DNA of 19,169 nucleotides from an uncultured Flavobacterium sp. (GCF_946479975.1 NZ_CAMLIX010000077.1:1-19169), one strand, 5' to 3'. Shown: positions 7,144 through 15,641, counted from the stretch's first letter. A program made the numbers and translations. Notes: generated by a model from the sequence alone, not told the origin.

Positions 7144-7503
7144 TTAATTCTCGACCAACTCAATATCCATCGTTTTTATCAAACCATCTTCAAACGTGTA
7201 AACATGTTTTACCAATCCGTCGAAAATCAAACTTCCTTGTAAATCTTTGACATTTTGCTGTACCAAAACTTCCAGACTTCCGTTATCTCTTTCTACAAAA
7301 CCAACCGGCTCTACTTTCGGATTAATTTCTGCCCATTGTCTTGTCCAATATTGCCTAATTTCGTCGTGACCTGATATGTAACCGCCTTCCCAAGCTTTTG
7401 ACCATTGCACATCTTGCTGCATGGTAGATAAACAATTATCGATATTTCTTTCGTTAAAGGCATTATACGCTTTTGAAATAACTTCTTTGAAATGATTTAG
7501 CAT
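7144..7503 (-). CDS. SnoaL/NTF2-like small protein
   Basis: This 119-residue cytoplasmic protein has no signal peptide. The pattern is an N-terminal helix (LNHFKEVISKAYNAFNERNI), then DVQWSKAWEGG, then GHDEIRQYWTRQWAEI. Three beta strands follow (VEPVGFVERDNG, SLEVLVQQNVKDLQG, HVYTFEDGLIKTMDIELVE). This matches the cone-shaped alpha+beta barrel of the nuclear transport factor 2 / SnoaL superfamily. Such proteins are isomerases, hydrolases or ligand binders, and sequence alone does not say which. It converges on pgl and appears to be its own transcription unit. A possible -7 element, TATCTTTA on the minus strand (7530-7537), lies just upstream. Confidence 0.8.
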   Translation of the reverse strand: MLNHFKEVISKAYNAFNERNIDNCLSTMQQDVQWSKAWEGGYISGHDEIRQYWTRQWAEINPKVEPVGFVERDNGSLEVLVQQNVKDLQGSLIFDGLVKHVYTFEDGLIKTMDIELVEN

Positions 7504-7659
7504 TGTGTTCGTTTTTAAAATTGATCTTATAAAGATATTGACTTTTAAAAATTAATCCGCATAAAAAGCAAAAGCTTAAAAATCAACTTCGATTATTATG
7601 AAACCTTTAATTTTAAATCGTTTTTAGAAAATTTTAAGAATCCTTGCTTTTCAAATTAC

Positions 7660-7667
7660 TATATTTG
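7660..7667 (+). promoter_or_regulatory. -7 promoter element for the gene at 7734
   Basis: TATATTTG matches the Bacteroidota -7 consensus TAnnTTTG exactly. It would give a leader of about 60 bases before the ATG at 7734. No TTG is found at the usual -33 distance, so only half of the promoter is supported. Confidence 0.45.
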
Positions 7668-7733
7668 GCGCACCATAAACAATTACAATCCCTCTTTTTA
7701 AGGAATAAAATTACGTAATCTACTGAGCTGTAA

Positions 7734-8093
7734 ATGAAACCTACAAAGTTCATATATATCATTTTACTTTCGCTACTCTCTTTTTTTAGAGGTACCGAAA
7801 CCTATCAGCAACCCGTACATCAAACCCATTGCATTACTTTAGATAGTGTTGCAGCAGATGATTTACTTTCCTTTTCTTCTGATTTTTCTTCTTCTAAAAA
7901 TCTTGAAGTTCATAATGTAATTAAAAAGAAGATAAAATCCAGAGCTACTACTTTAGAACAAAGTACAATCAAAGCTCCGTATTTCAGCAACTTAATAAAT
8001 TTCAAGCTTTACAAAAAAAGCTTAATATATGGTATAGCTTCAATATACCAGGTTCAAAGGCATACTTATCTGCATTTGTACCAACTTTTCTAG
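7734..8093 (+). CDS. Small exported protein of unknown function
   Basis: I do not recognise this 119-residue protein. The first 18-20 residues (MKPTKFIYIILLSLLSFFRG) have a basic start and a hydrophobic core typical of a signal peptide or membrane anchor. There is no lipobox. The middle is Ser/Asp/Lys-rich (DDLLSFSSDFSSSK, then VIKKKIKSR). The C-terminal part is basic and aromatic, ending RHTYLHLYQLF. A perfect -7 element lies upstream, and the gene points in the same direction as the RND efflux genes that begin 246 bases later. It may be expressed with or before them, but the gap is long enough for a separate promoter. Codon use looks native. It is a real gene more likely than not. Confidence 0.6.
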   Translation: MKPTKFIYIILLSLLSFFRGTETYQQPVHQTHCITLDSVAADDLLSFSSDFSSSKNLEVHNVIKKKIKSRATTLEQSTIKAPYFSNLINFKLYKKSLIYGIASIYQVQRHTYLHLYQLF

Positions 8094-8201
8094 ATTTCAG
8101 TTTCTTATTGTTTTTATAGTTTTTCAGTTTTCTGAAGCAATTTCTCTTGTACGTTTAACTCGTATGTTGAGAAAATCAGCTATATAAAACATCCTCAAAG
8201 C

Positions 8202-8233
8202 GGTACTTTTCAAAAGAGAAGTTTCTGTACACC
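8202..8233 (+). promoter_or_regulatory. Possible operator in front of the RND efflux operon
   Basis: GGTAC at 8202-8206 and GTACACC at 8227-8233 bracket an imperfect inverted repeat (ACTTTTC at 8205-8211, GAGAAGT at 8216-8222). A 6-bp hairpin TTCCGA-TTGATG-TCGGAA follows at 8248-8265. Both lie in the 246-base leader of the efflux operon, where no perfect TAnnTTTG was found. These are candidate regulatory structures only. Confidence 0.2.
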
Positions 8234-8339
8234 TTTTTATTTTTTTATTCCGATTGATGTCGGAAACACATTCCAAATTCATACTCCCTGTATCCAAAAA
8301 CAAGGGAGAAAATCTATTTATTCAAAAATTAAAAACCTA

Positions 8340-9434
8340 ATGATGAGCATTTATAAAAATCCATTCCTTTTATGCACCTTGGCATTATTCGTTTTAGTCT
8401 CGTGCGGTGATAAAGCAAAAAAGAATTCAGAAAACATAAAAACAGTTCCTGTTTATAAAGTTACCCTAAAAGACACTGTAGTTTCGAGCAAATTTGTTGC
8501 CGATGTTCATGCAAAAAATAATGTAGAAATTCACGTTAGAGTTCCTGGTTTACTTGAAAAAGTTTATGTCAGCGAGGGGCAAAAAGTAAAAAAAGGACAA
8601 ATCCTTTTTAAAATAAGCGATGTTGAACTTCAGATTCAACTGCTAAAAGCCGAAGCTGTTTTTAAAAGCGCAAAAGCCGATTTAAGAATCGCAACAGTAG
8701 AATTGGAACAAGCCCAAACCCTTTTCAATAAAAAAGTAATTGCAGACAAAGAATTGGAATTGTCTAAAGCAAAACATGAAGCCGCTTCCGCAAAATTGGC
8801 TCACGCATCTGCAGAAAGAAAAGCAATTACCCAGCAGATTAGTTTTACCACAATCCGTGCGCCATTTGACGGGACAGTTGATCGAATTCCGTTTAAAGAA
8901 GGAAGTTTGATCGAAAACGGTTCCTTATTAACCACTGTTTCTCAATTAGATGATGTTTACGCCTATTTCTCAATTCCTGAAAACACGTATTTCCAAATGA
9001 TGGAAGACAAAACCTTAAATACCCAAGGCGATATCAAATTAGTATTACCAAACGGAATGGTATACGGACAAAAAGGCGAATTAAGAACCGCTGACGGAGA
9101 TATCGACAGAGAAACTGGTTCTATTCAATACAAAGCAAAATTTCACAATCCGCAGGGATTTATCAAACATGGAACTTCTGGAAAACTGATTATTTCAGAA
9201 CCCAAAACCAATGCAATTTTAATTCCGCAGAAAGCAGTTTTTTCTATTCAGGACAAACAATATGTTTTTCGCGTGAATAAAGATGGAGTAGTTAAAATGA
9301 CGAACGTTACTATTGAAACGACTCTTGATGATGTCTACATCCTAAACGATGGACTAAAAAGCGATGACCTAATTGTACAAGAAGGCACGCAGTCATTAAG
9401 AGACGGCGATAAAATCAATATGAAACAACTATAG
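8340..9434 (+). CDS. RND efflux periplasmic adaptor lipoprotein (HlyD/AcrA family)
   Basis: This 364-residue membrane fusion protein bridges the RND pump to the outer-membrane channel. An N-terminal signal ends in the lipobox LVSC with C22 as the likely lipidated residue. The barrel-sandwich (lipoyl-like) half-motif is at about 54-90 (VRVPGLLEKVYVSEGQKVKK, then GQILFKISD). A long alpha-helical hairpin (about 93-165, Ala/Lys/Glu-rich) and the second lipoyl half (TIRAPFDGTVDRIPFKEGSL) follow. The beta-barrel and membrane-proximal domains come after. The start is ATG at 8340 or the adjacent ATG at 8343; they differ by one residue. It is first of three efflux genes, 51 bases before the pump gene. 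AcrA-like role is secure; substrates are unknown. Confidence 0.93.
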   Translation: MMSIYKNPFLLCTLALFVLVSCGDKAKKNSENIKTVPVYKVTLKDTVVSSKFVADVHAKNNVEIHVRVPGLLEKVYVSEGQKVKKGQILFKISDVELQIQLLKAEAVFKSAKADLRIATVELEQAQTLFNKKVIADKELELSKAKHEAASAKLAHASAERKAITQQISFTTIRAPFDGTVDRIPFKEGSLIENGSLLTTVSQLDDVYAYFSIPENTYFQMMEDKTLNTQGDIKLVLPNGMVYGQKGELRTADGDIDRETGSIQYKAKFHNPQGFIKHGTSGKLIISEPKTNAILIPQKAVFSIQDKQYVFRVNKDGVVKMTNVTIETTLDDVYILNDGLKSDDLIVQEGTQSLRDGDKINMKQL

Positions 9435-9485
9435 ATTTATCGATCTGTAAAACAGTTATTTAATTATTTATCTAAAACATTTAAA

Positions 9486-12400
9486 ATGATAGAGTTATTT
9501 ATCAGAAGGAAAATATTGTCATTAATCATCTCGGTTATAATAGTCCTTCTGGGATTGCTGGCATTGTTTCAGCTTCCCATTACCCAATTCCCAGATATTG
9601 TACCACCGTCTGTAACCGTTACAGCAAAATATACAGGAGCAAACGCAGAGGTTTCGGCCAATGCTGTCGCTCTTCCGCTCGAAAGAGCCATAAATGGAGT
9701 TCCGGGAATGACGTATATGTCAACCGTAACTTCGAATGATGGTTTAACTTTAATTCAGGTTTTCTTTGAAGTAGGAACCGATCCTGATTTGGCTGCCGTA
9801 AACGTGCAGAACAGGGTTACAACGATTCTGGACGAACTTCCAGAAGAGGTAATTCGTGCGGGAGTTACGACCGAAAAAGAGGTAAACAGTATGTTGATGT
9901 ATTTGAACATTACCAGTACCGACAAAACTCAGGATGAGCAGTTTATCTTCAACTTTACGGATATTAATATTCTTCAGGAATTAAAACGTATTGATGGTGT
10001 CGGTCGTGCCGAAATCATGGGGCAGAAAGAATATTCGATGCGTGTCTGGCTGGATCCAGAAAAAATGCTTTCGTATACTATTTCTGCAAACGAAGTAATT
10101 GCTTCACTTCAAAAACAAAACATTTCTGCCGCGCCGGGTAAAGTTGGTGAAGGTTCAGGTCAAATGAACAATCAGCTTCAATATGTAATTAAATACGGCG
10201 GAAAATTTTTCGAACCAAAACAATATGAGGAAATTCCGCTAAGAGCAAATGCCGACGGAACGATTTTAAGATTAAAAGATATTTCGAAAATCGAATTTGG
10301 TGCCATGAGCTACGGAATGGTTTCTAAAACCGACGGAAAACCTTCTGCATCAATCATGTTGAAACAGCGTCCGGGCTCGAACGCATCGGAAGTTATTGCA
10401 AGCGTAAAAGAAAAAATGGAAGAATTAAAAGGTTCTTCTTTTCCTCCGGGAATGGAGTTCAACATTGCGTATGACGTTTCGCGTTTCCTTGATGCTTCGA
10501 TTCACGAGGTATTAAGAACTTTGGTCGAAGCCTTTCTTTTAGTGGCGTTTGTAGTTTTCCTTTTCCTTCAAGATTGGAGATCGACTTTAATTCCAGTATT
10601 GGCGGTTCCTGTAGCGCTTATTGGTGCATTTACTTTTATGTCGATGATGGGATTCTCGATCAACTTATTGACGCTTTTCGCTTTAGTACTTTCAATCGGA
10701 ATTGTGGTCGATAATGCTATTGTTGTCGTCGAGGCTGTTCACGTTAAAATTACCGAAGAACATATGGCGCCAATGGAAGCCACGATTAGTGCCATGAAAG
10801 AAATTACAGGTGCCGTTATTGCAATTACGATTGTAATGGCTGCGGTATTTATTCCGGTTGCTTTCTTGAGTGGTCCAGTTGGGGTTTTCTACAGGCAATT
10901 TTCCTTAACAATGGCAATTAGTATCGTGATTTCTGGTGTTAATGCCCTTACGCTTACTCCTGCCCTTTGTGCCATTATGCTGAAACCACACGATCCTAAC
11001 AAAGAGAAAAAATCATTATTAGATCGTTTCTTCCAAAGATTCAATAATTGGTTTGATAATATTACTTCAAAATACATCAAAGTATTGGTAAAATTTGCTG
11101 ATCGAACTTCTGTAACGGTTGGTGTATTAGTCTTATTTTGTGTTTTAACTTGGGGAACAACTAAATTCTTGGCTTCTGGATTTATTCCGACTGAAGATCA
11201 AGGAATGGTGTATGTCAGCGTTACAACTCCACAGGGTGCAACCGTAGAACGTACCGAAAAAGCTTTAGATGAAGTGACACGAATTGCAAAAGAAATTAAA
11301 GGTGTTGACAACGTAACGACGCTTGCAGGTTACAGTATTGTAACCGAAATCGCCGGAGCTTCGTACGGAATGGGAATGATCAACTTAAAAGACTGGAGCG
11401 AACGTGATATTTCGGTAACCGAATTTATGGCAGAACTTACCGAAAAAACCAAAGGAATTTCTGATGCACAAATCGAAATTTTCGCTCCGCCAACTGTTCC
11501 AGGATTTGGTAATACCAGTGGTTTTGAACTTCGCTTACTGGATAAATCCGGTGGAAGTATTACAAATACTGATAAAGTTACCAAAGAATTTATCAAAGAA
11601 TTGAATGCTTCGCCAGAAATTCAGAATTCTTTTTCAAGTTTTGATGCCACTTTTCCTCAGTATTTAATTCATATTGATTATGATCTCGCTGCCAAAAAAG
11701 GAATTTCGGTAGATAATGCGATGGCGACTTTACAGACAATGTTAGGCTCTTTTTATGCTACTAATTTTATCCGTTTCTCTCAAATGTATAAAGTTATGGT
11801 TCAGGCTAGTCCGCAATTTCGCCAGAATCCAGAAAATATTTTGGATATGTATTTAAAAAATGATAAGGGCGAAATGGTACCGTTTTCAACTTTTATCAAA
11901 TTAGAAAGAGTTTACGGTCCAGAGGTTTTAACGCGTTATAACATGTACATGTCGGCTATGATTAACGGTGAACCTGCCGAAGGTTACAGTTCTGGAGATG
12001 CCATTGCCGCCGTTGAAAGAATTGCTGCCGAAAAACTGCCGAGCCGTTTTGAATTAGAATGGTCTGGTATGACGCGTGAAGAGATTCTATCGGGTAACCA
12101 AACCATTTACATTTTTGCACTTTGTATACTTTTCGTGTACTTATTATTAGCGGCGCAATACGAAAGTTTATTGCTTCCATTCCCCGTATTATTAAGTCTT
12201 CCTGTTGGAGTTTTCGGTTCATACATTGCTCTTTTAATGGTCGGATTGGATAATAACATTTACGCCCAAGTGGCACTCGTCATGCTGATTGGTCTGCTCG
12301 CTAAGAACGCCATTTTGATTGTAGAATTCGCGATGGCGCAGAATAAAATCGGACGTGATATTGTTGAAGCCGCGATTGAAGGCGCAAGACTGCGTTTCCG

Positions 12401-12602
12401 ACCTATTTTGATGACGTCGTTTGCTTTTATTTCAGGATTGATTCCGTTGTGTATCGCATCTGGCGCGGGTGCAATTGGGAACCGTTCGATCGGAACTGCA
12501 GCTGCGGGTGGAATGTTAATTGGGACTGTATTTGGTCTTATTATTATTCCGGGACTTTATATACTATTTGCAAAATTGGAAAAACGAGTTAGTAAATCTT
12601 AA
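9486..12602 (+). CDS. RND multidrug efflux pump, HAE-1 family (AcrB-like)
   Basis: This 1038-residue inner-membrane pump is of full AcrB length. It has TM1 (about 9-29), the first large periplasmic loop, TM2-6 (about 340-500), a cytoplasmic linker, TM7, the second loop, and TM8-12 (about 870-1030). Family motifs include QFPDIVPPSV, GANAEV and GRAEIMG. Proton-relay residues can be read: TM4 has GIVVDNAIVVVE with D409 followed by N410, while AcrB has two aspartates (D407, D408). TM10 has K940 in AKNAILIVEF, and R970 in LRFRPILMTS matches AcrB R971. The missing second aspartate is unusual but not necessarily inactivating. The gene follows the adaptor by 51 bases. The channel gene comes 244 bases later, beyond a repeat element. 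Confidence 0.95.
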   Translation: MIELFIRRKILSLIISVIIVLLGLLALFQLPITQFPDIVPPSVTVTAKYTGANAEVSANAVALPLERAINGVPGMTYMSTVTSNDGLTLIQVFFEVGTDPDLAAVNVQNRVTTILDELPEEVIRAGVTTEKEVNSMLMYLNITSTDKTQDEQFIFNFTDINILQELKRIDGVGRAEIMGQKEYSMRVWLDPEKMLSYTISANEVIASLQKQNISAAPGKVGEGSGQMNNQLQYVIKYGGKFFEPKQYEEIPLRANADGTILRLKDISKIEFGAMSYGMVSKTDGKPSASIMLKQRPGSNASEVIASVKEKMEELKGSSFPPGMEFNIAYDVSRFLDASIHEVLRTLVEAFLLVAFVVFLFLQDWRSTLIPVLAVPVALIGAFTFMSMMGFSINLLTLFALVLSIGIVVDNAIVVVEAVHVKITEEHMAPMEATISAMKEITGAVIAITIVMAAVFIPVAFLSGPVGVFYRQFSLTMAISIVISGVNALTLTPALCAIMLKPHDPNKEKKSLLDRFFQRFNNWFDNITSKYIKVLVKFADRTSVTVGVLVLFCVLTWGTTKFLASGFIPTEDQGMVYVSVTTPQGATVERTEKALDEVTRIAKEIKGVDNVTTLAGYSIVTEIAGASYGMGMINLKDWSERDISVTEFMAELTEKTKGISDAQIEIFAPPTVPGFGNTSGFELRLLDKSGGSITNTDKVTKEFIKELNASPEIQNSFSSFDATFPQYLIHIDYDLAAKKGISVDNAMATLQTMLGSFYATNFIRFSQMYKVMVQASPQFRQNPENILDMYLKNDKGEMVPFSTFIKLERVYGPEVLTRYNMYMSAMINGEPAEGYSSGDAIAAVERIAAEKLPSRFELEWSGMTREEILSGNQTIYIFALCILFVYLLLAAQYESLLLPFPVLLSLPVGVFGSYIALLMVGLDNNIYAQVALVMLIGLLAKNAILIVEFAMAQNKIGRDIVEAAIEGARLRFRPILMTSFAFISGLIPLCIASGAGAIGNRSIGTAAAGGMLIGTVFGLIIIPGLYILFAKLEKRVSKS

Positions 12603-12619
12603 TGGGTATTTTTTTTTAA

Positions 12620-12806
12620 AACACATAGAATCATAGAATTTGGGACGTGTAAAAAAGGCGTTTCACTTTTCTAAAATTCACATAGCTGTGCGATCAATCT
12701 TTGTGAACCCAAAGTTGAAACTTTGGGCTATGTTCAAAGCTATGTGTGGAAACTAGTTTCTTCCATTCCCTTTTCCAGAAACAAAAAATCTATGTCTCTA
12801 TGTGTT
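12620..12806 (+). repeat. Family A element, copy 2 (187 bp), inside the RND operon
   Basis: The ends are AACACATAGAATCATAG (12620-12636) and CTATGTCTCTATGTGTT (12790-12806), inverted repeats with 2 mismatches in 17. Inside are AAAGGCGTTTCAC (12654-12666), CACATAGCTGTG (12679-12690), hairpin CCCAAAGTT-GA-AACTTTGGG (12708-12727), and GGAAACTAGTTTC (12748-12760). This copy occupies nearly all of the 244 bases between pump and channel genes. It is flanked by a T-run on the left and an A-run on the right, so its outer stem lacks the 3' T-run of a terminator. Confidence 0.8.
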
Positions 12807-12846
12807 AAAAAAAAATAGACAGATTAGAATAAAATAAATTAAAACA

Positions 12847-14331
12847 ATGAAAGACATATTAAATCAATATAAATATACTGAGGTGATAAGGACAACCAAA
12901 AGTGCCTTTTTAATAACTGGTATTTTACTTTTAACAGCTTGTTCTGCACCAAAAGTCAGTACAAAATTAGATGCAGCAAAACTTCCAGAGAATTTCGATG
13001 CACAGCGAAAAGAAGCCTCAACCGAAACTTTAATTCCATTAAAAACAGAAAACTTTTTTAAAGATCCAAAATTAGAAGAATTATTAAAAAAAGCCATCGC
13101 CAAGAATCCTGATTATTTAATTATGCAGGAAAGAATTTTAATTGCCAATTCGCATTTAAAAGTTGCAAAAATGGCACTTCTTCCCTCTTTAGACCTTGTT
13201 GCAGATGCTTCTGGAACACGTTACGGAAAATATACGATGGATGGCGTTGGTAATTTTGATACTAATTTTTCTCAAAATATTACCGAAAAACAAAGAATCA
13301 ATGAAGACCTTACTCCTAACCTATTTTTAGGCGGAAGAGTTTCTTGGGAAGCTGATATTTGGGGAAAACTAAGCAATCGTAAAAAAGCGGCGCAGCAACG
13401 TTTTTTTGCTTCTCAGCAAGGAATGCGTTTATTGCAGACCCGACTTTTAAGCGATGTTGCCGATTTGTATTTCAAGCTTATTGCTTTAGACAAACAAGCC
13501 AAAATTTACGATGACAACTTAAAAACACAGGAAAGAGCGCTTGATATTGTTTCGGCTCAAAGATCTGTTGGAAAAGCTACGGAATTAGCTGTGCAGCAAT
13601 TTAATGCCCAGAATAATAATATTCATGCTCAAGCATCTGAATTGAAACTTAGCATCGATCAAACCGAAAAAGCGTTACTGACACTTTTAGGTGAATATGG
13701 TGGACAAATCGATAGAAGTTCAGATTTCTTAGCTGGACATTTAGAAGTTTTAAACCAAAAAATAAGCGTGGATTCTATCATTCATAAAAGACCTGACGTT
13801 TCAGAAGCTTATTTCGAATTATTAGCGAGTAATGCTGACGCAAAATCGGCTCGCGCTGCCTTTTTTCCTACAGTAAATTTGGGTGGTTATGCAGGATTTA
13901 ATTCTTTTTCTTTTAATACATTATTTGATGCGGGTTCTTTTGCATGGCAGATTCTAGGCGGCTTAACAGCGCCTGTTTTTAATAAAGGTCAGATCAAACA
14001 GGAATTTTATGTTTCGAACAGAAGACAGGAAATTTCTTTTCTTCAATATCAAAATAGCGTCACGACAGCTTTCAATGAATTAAGTGCATTATTACGACGA
14101 AATGCAGCGTATCAAGATGTTTTGAAATATAAAATGAACGAAATCGATCATCTCGAAATCGCTGTAAATGTTTCAAATGATTTGTATTTAAGTGGTTATG
14201 CTAATTATTTGGAAATCATCAACGCGCAGAAAAACAAACTGCAGGCAGAACTTGATTTTGTAGATATACAATTGCGAAATGCAAATTCTCAGGTTTTATT
14301 GTATAAAGCCTTAGGTGGAGGAATTAATTAG
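12847..14331 (+). CDS. Outer-membrane efflux channel lipoprotein (NodT/OprM/TolC family)
   Basis: This 494-residue protein is the third component of the tripartite pump. A long basic N-region (about 19 residues) precedes a hydrophobic core and the lipobox LLTAC, with C32 the probable lipid attachment site. Two outer-membrane efflux repeats follow. The first begins around DPKLEELLKKAIAKNPDYLI, and the second around RPDVSEAYFELLASNADAKS, with the usual AAFFPTVNLGGYAG. Long Ala/Gln-rich helices form the periplasmic tunnel. Length fits the OprM group (470-500). It shares direction with the RND genes, and no gene intervenes, so it most likely serves that pump. A strong terminator follows the stop, supporting its place as last gene. 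Confidence 0.92.
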   Translation: MKDILNQYKYTEVIRTTKSAFLITGILLLTACSAPKVSTKLDAAKLPENFDAQRKEASTETLIPLKTENFFKDPKLEELLKKAIAKNPDYLIMQERILIANSHLKVAKMALLPSLDLVADASGTRYGKYTMDGVGNFDTNFSQNITEKQRINEDLTPNLFLGGRVSWEADIWGKLSNRKKAAQQRFFASQQGMRLLQTRLLSDVADLYFKLIALDKQAKIYDDNLKTQERALDIVSAQRSVGKATELAVQQFNAQNNNIHAQASELKLSIDQTEKALLTLLGEYGGQIDRSSDFLAGHLEVLNQKISVDSIIHKRPDVSEAYFELLASNADAKSARAAFFPTVNLGGYAGFNSFSFNTLFDAGSFAWQILGGLTAPVFNKGQIKQEFYVSNRRQEISFLQYQNSVTTAFNELSALLRRNAAYQDVLKYKMNEIDHLEIAVNVSNDLYLSGYANYLEIINAQKNKLQAELDFVDIQLRNANSQVLLYKALGGGIN

Positions 14332-14387
14332 TGTTTGTATTGGTCAAAATTGTCTCTGTTTTATAGCTCATCGCAGAGATAATTTCT

Positions 14388-14421
14388 AATCCCATTTCTA
14401 TTTTGAAATGGGATTTTTTTT
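14388..14421 (+). terminator. Strong terminator of the RND efflux operon
   Basis: AATCCCATTTC (14388-14398) and GAAATGGGATT (14405-14415) form a perfect 11-bp stem with a 6-base loop, running into T8 (14414-14421). This is the clearest intrinsic terminator in the window. Confidence 0.9.
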
Positions 14422-14453
14422 GAGCGAAATTTTCTGTTCGACATTACTTCGAG

Positions 14454-14461
14454 TATCTTTA
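14454..14461 (+). promoter_or_regulatory. -7 promoter element for the Crp/Fnr-family gene
   Basis: TATCTTTA matches TAnnTTTG at all but the last position and lies 24 bases before the ATG at 14486, just after the efflux terminator. No good TTG is seen at -33. Confidence 0.35.
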
Positions 14462-14485
14462 TTCAAAATTTATAAAAAATATCAA

Positions 14486-15046
14486 ATGGATATTTCAAAT
14501 ATTCTAGATCAAATACACGAACTTCCTGAACAGTCAAAATTGGCTTTGCAAAATAATGTCACCGAAATTTCTTTCCCAAAAGGACATATTTTATTAAAAG
14601 CCAACAAAATAGAATCGAATATTTATTTTATAAAAAAAGGACTCGTAAGAGCTTATATAGAAAGAGATAATGAAGTTACGTTTTGGTTTGGAAAAGAAGG
14701 CGAAACCGTTATTTCAATGAAAAGTTATGTTGAAGAACAACTAGGATATGAAAATATTGAACTTCTAGAAGACTGCCACTTATACGAACTTAAAACAGAG
14801 AATCTAAGAAAGCTTTTCAGCGAAGATGTTCATATTGCAAACTGGGGAAGAAAATTTGCGGAAAAAGAATTGATAAAAACTGAAGAAAGACTGATTTCAA
14901 AACAATTCAAAAATGCTTCAGAGCGTTATTTGGAACTAATGAAATATCATCCTGAACTTATCCAAAGAGTCCAATTAGGTCATATTGCTTCTTATTTGGG
15001 AATTACACAAGTGAGTTTGAGTAGAATTCGAGCGGAGTTAAAATAA
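14486..15046 (+). CDS. Crp/Fnr-family transcriptional regulator
   Basis: This 186-residue regulator has a cyclic-nucleotide-binding-like beta roll at about residues 25-115 (FPKGHILLKANKIESNIYFI, then KGLVRAYI). A C-terminal helix-turn-helix is at about 160-184 (LGHIASYLGITQVSLSRIRA). The glycine and Arg-Ser motif for cAMP binding is absent, and no Fnr-type cysteine cluster is present, so the signal is unknown. An upstream in-frame ATG at 14408 lies inside the efflux terminator hairpin and would add 26 unlikely residues. I therefore start at 14486, just after a -7 element. The next gene downstream, in the same direction, encodes an SMR exporter, which it might control. Confidence 0.87.
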   Translation: MDISNILDQIHELPEQSKLALQNNVTEISFPKGHILLKANKIESNIYFIKKGLVRAYIERDNEVTFWFGKEGETVISMKSYVEEQLGYENIELLEDCHLYELKTENLRKLFSEDVHIANWGRKFAEKELIKTEERLISKQFKNASERYLELMKYHPELIQRVQLGHIASYLGITQVSLSRIRAELK

Positions 15047-15067
15047 TCCAGTTAATGAAATTATTTT

Positions 15068-15202
15068 AACACATAGAAACATAGTTTTAGTGAACTTTAA
15101 AAAAAGGCGTTTCACTAATTTTAACACACATAGCTATGTGTTAAAAGCTTGCTTTTTTTTGCAATCTTAAGAGCAACAATAAGATCTATGTCTCTATGTG
15201 TT
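15068..15202 (+). repeat. Family A element, copy 3 (135 bp, shortest complete copy)
   Basis: The ends are AACACATAGAAACATAG (15068-15084) and CTATGTCTCTATGTGTT (15186-15202), with one mismatch. AAAGGCGTTTCAC lies at 15103-15115. The perfect 16-bp palindrome ACACATAGCTATGTGT is at 15126-15141. It lacks the inner CTTTGTCAAAG or CCCAAAGT hairpin found in the other copies, so it may be the basic form. It sits 21 bases after the Crp/Fnr stop codon. Confidence 0.8.
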
Positions 15203-15314
15203 AAAATAAAATTTTGTTCTATTTAATTCAATAGCAAAATAAGTTAATTTTTTATCATTTGTTAAATTTTTTCTGCATTGCATAAAAGACCTTTGCACCA
15301 CAAAATTTAATAAT

Positions 15315-15641
15315 ATGAACTGGATTATTTTAATCATCGCAGGCTTATTTGAAGTAGCCTTTGCATCATGTCTTGGAAAGGCAAAAGCAACAACTGGAAC
15401 TGAAATGTATTATTGGTATATTGGATTCTTTATTTCCTTAACTGTAAGTATGCTTTTATTGATGAAAGCTACAGAAACTCTGCCACTAGGAACAGCTTAT
15501 GCAGTTTGGACAGGAATTGGAGCAGTTGGAACTGTGCTAGTTGGGATTTTTGTTTTTAAAGAACCTGCAGCATTTTGGAGATTGTTTTTCTTAGCGACTT
15601 TAGTTGGTTCTATTGTGGGTTTAAAAGCGGTTTCGCACTAA
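15315..15641 (+). CDS. SMR family exporter, SugE/Gdx-like
   Basis: This 108-residue, four-helix inner-membrane protein belongs to the small multidrug resistance family. These act as antiparallel dimers exchanging protons for small cations. The essential glutamate is E13 in IAGLFEVAF. The central LPLGTAYAVWTGIGAVG matches the SugE/Gdx branch (guanidinium and small quaternary amines) better than EmrE. The tryptophan three residues after the glutamate in E. coli SugE is F16 here, so the substrate is uncertain. A possible -7 element (GACCTTTG, 15288-15295) is upstream. A strong hairpin terminator follows. The Crp/Fnr-type gene upstream points the same way, separated by a repeat. Confidence 0.9.
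   Translation: MNWIILIIAGLFEVAFASCLGKAKATTGTEMYYWYIGFFISLTVSMLLLMKATETLPLGTAYAVWTGIGAVGTVLVGIFVFKEPAAFWRLFFLATLVGSIVGLKAVSH

Noticed and set aside
7144..8093. Toxin-antitoxin or defence pair formed by the SnoaL-like gene and the small exported gene
   Set aside because: They are divergent with separate promoters; one is a recognisable SnoaL-fold protein and the other has a signal peptide, with no toxin or nuclease motif.
14408..14485. N-terminal extension of the Crp/Fnr regulator from an upstream ATG
   Set aside because: The ATG lies inside a perfect terminator hairpin and the 26 added residues do not fit the family; the ATG at 14486 follows a -7 element.
15126..15141. Perfect palindrome ACACATAGCTATGTGT as operator of the SMR gene
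   Set aside because: It is the central palindrome of the family A repeat, with near-perfect forms in copies 1 and 2, so it is better explained by the element than by local regulation.
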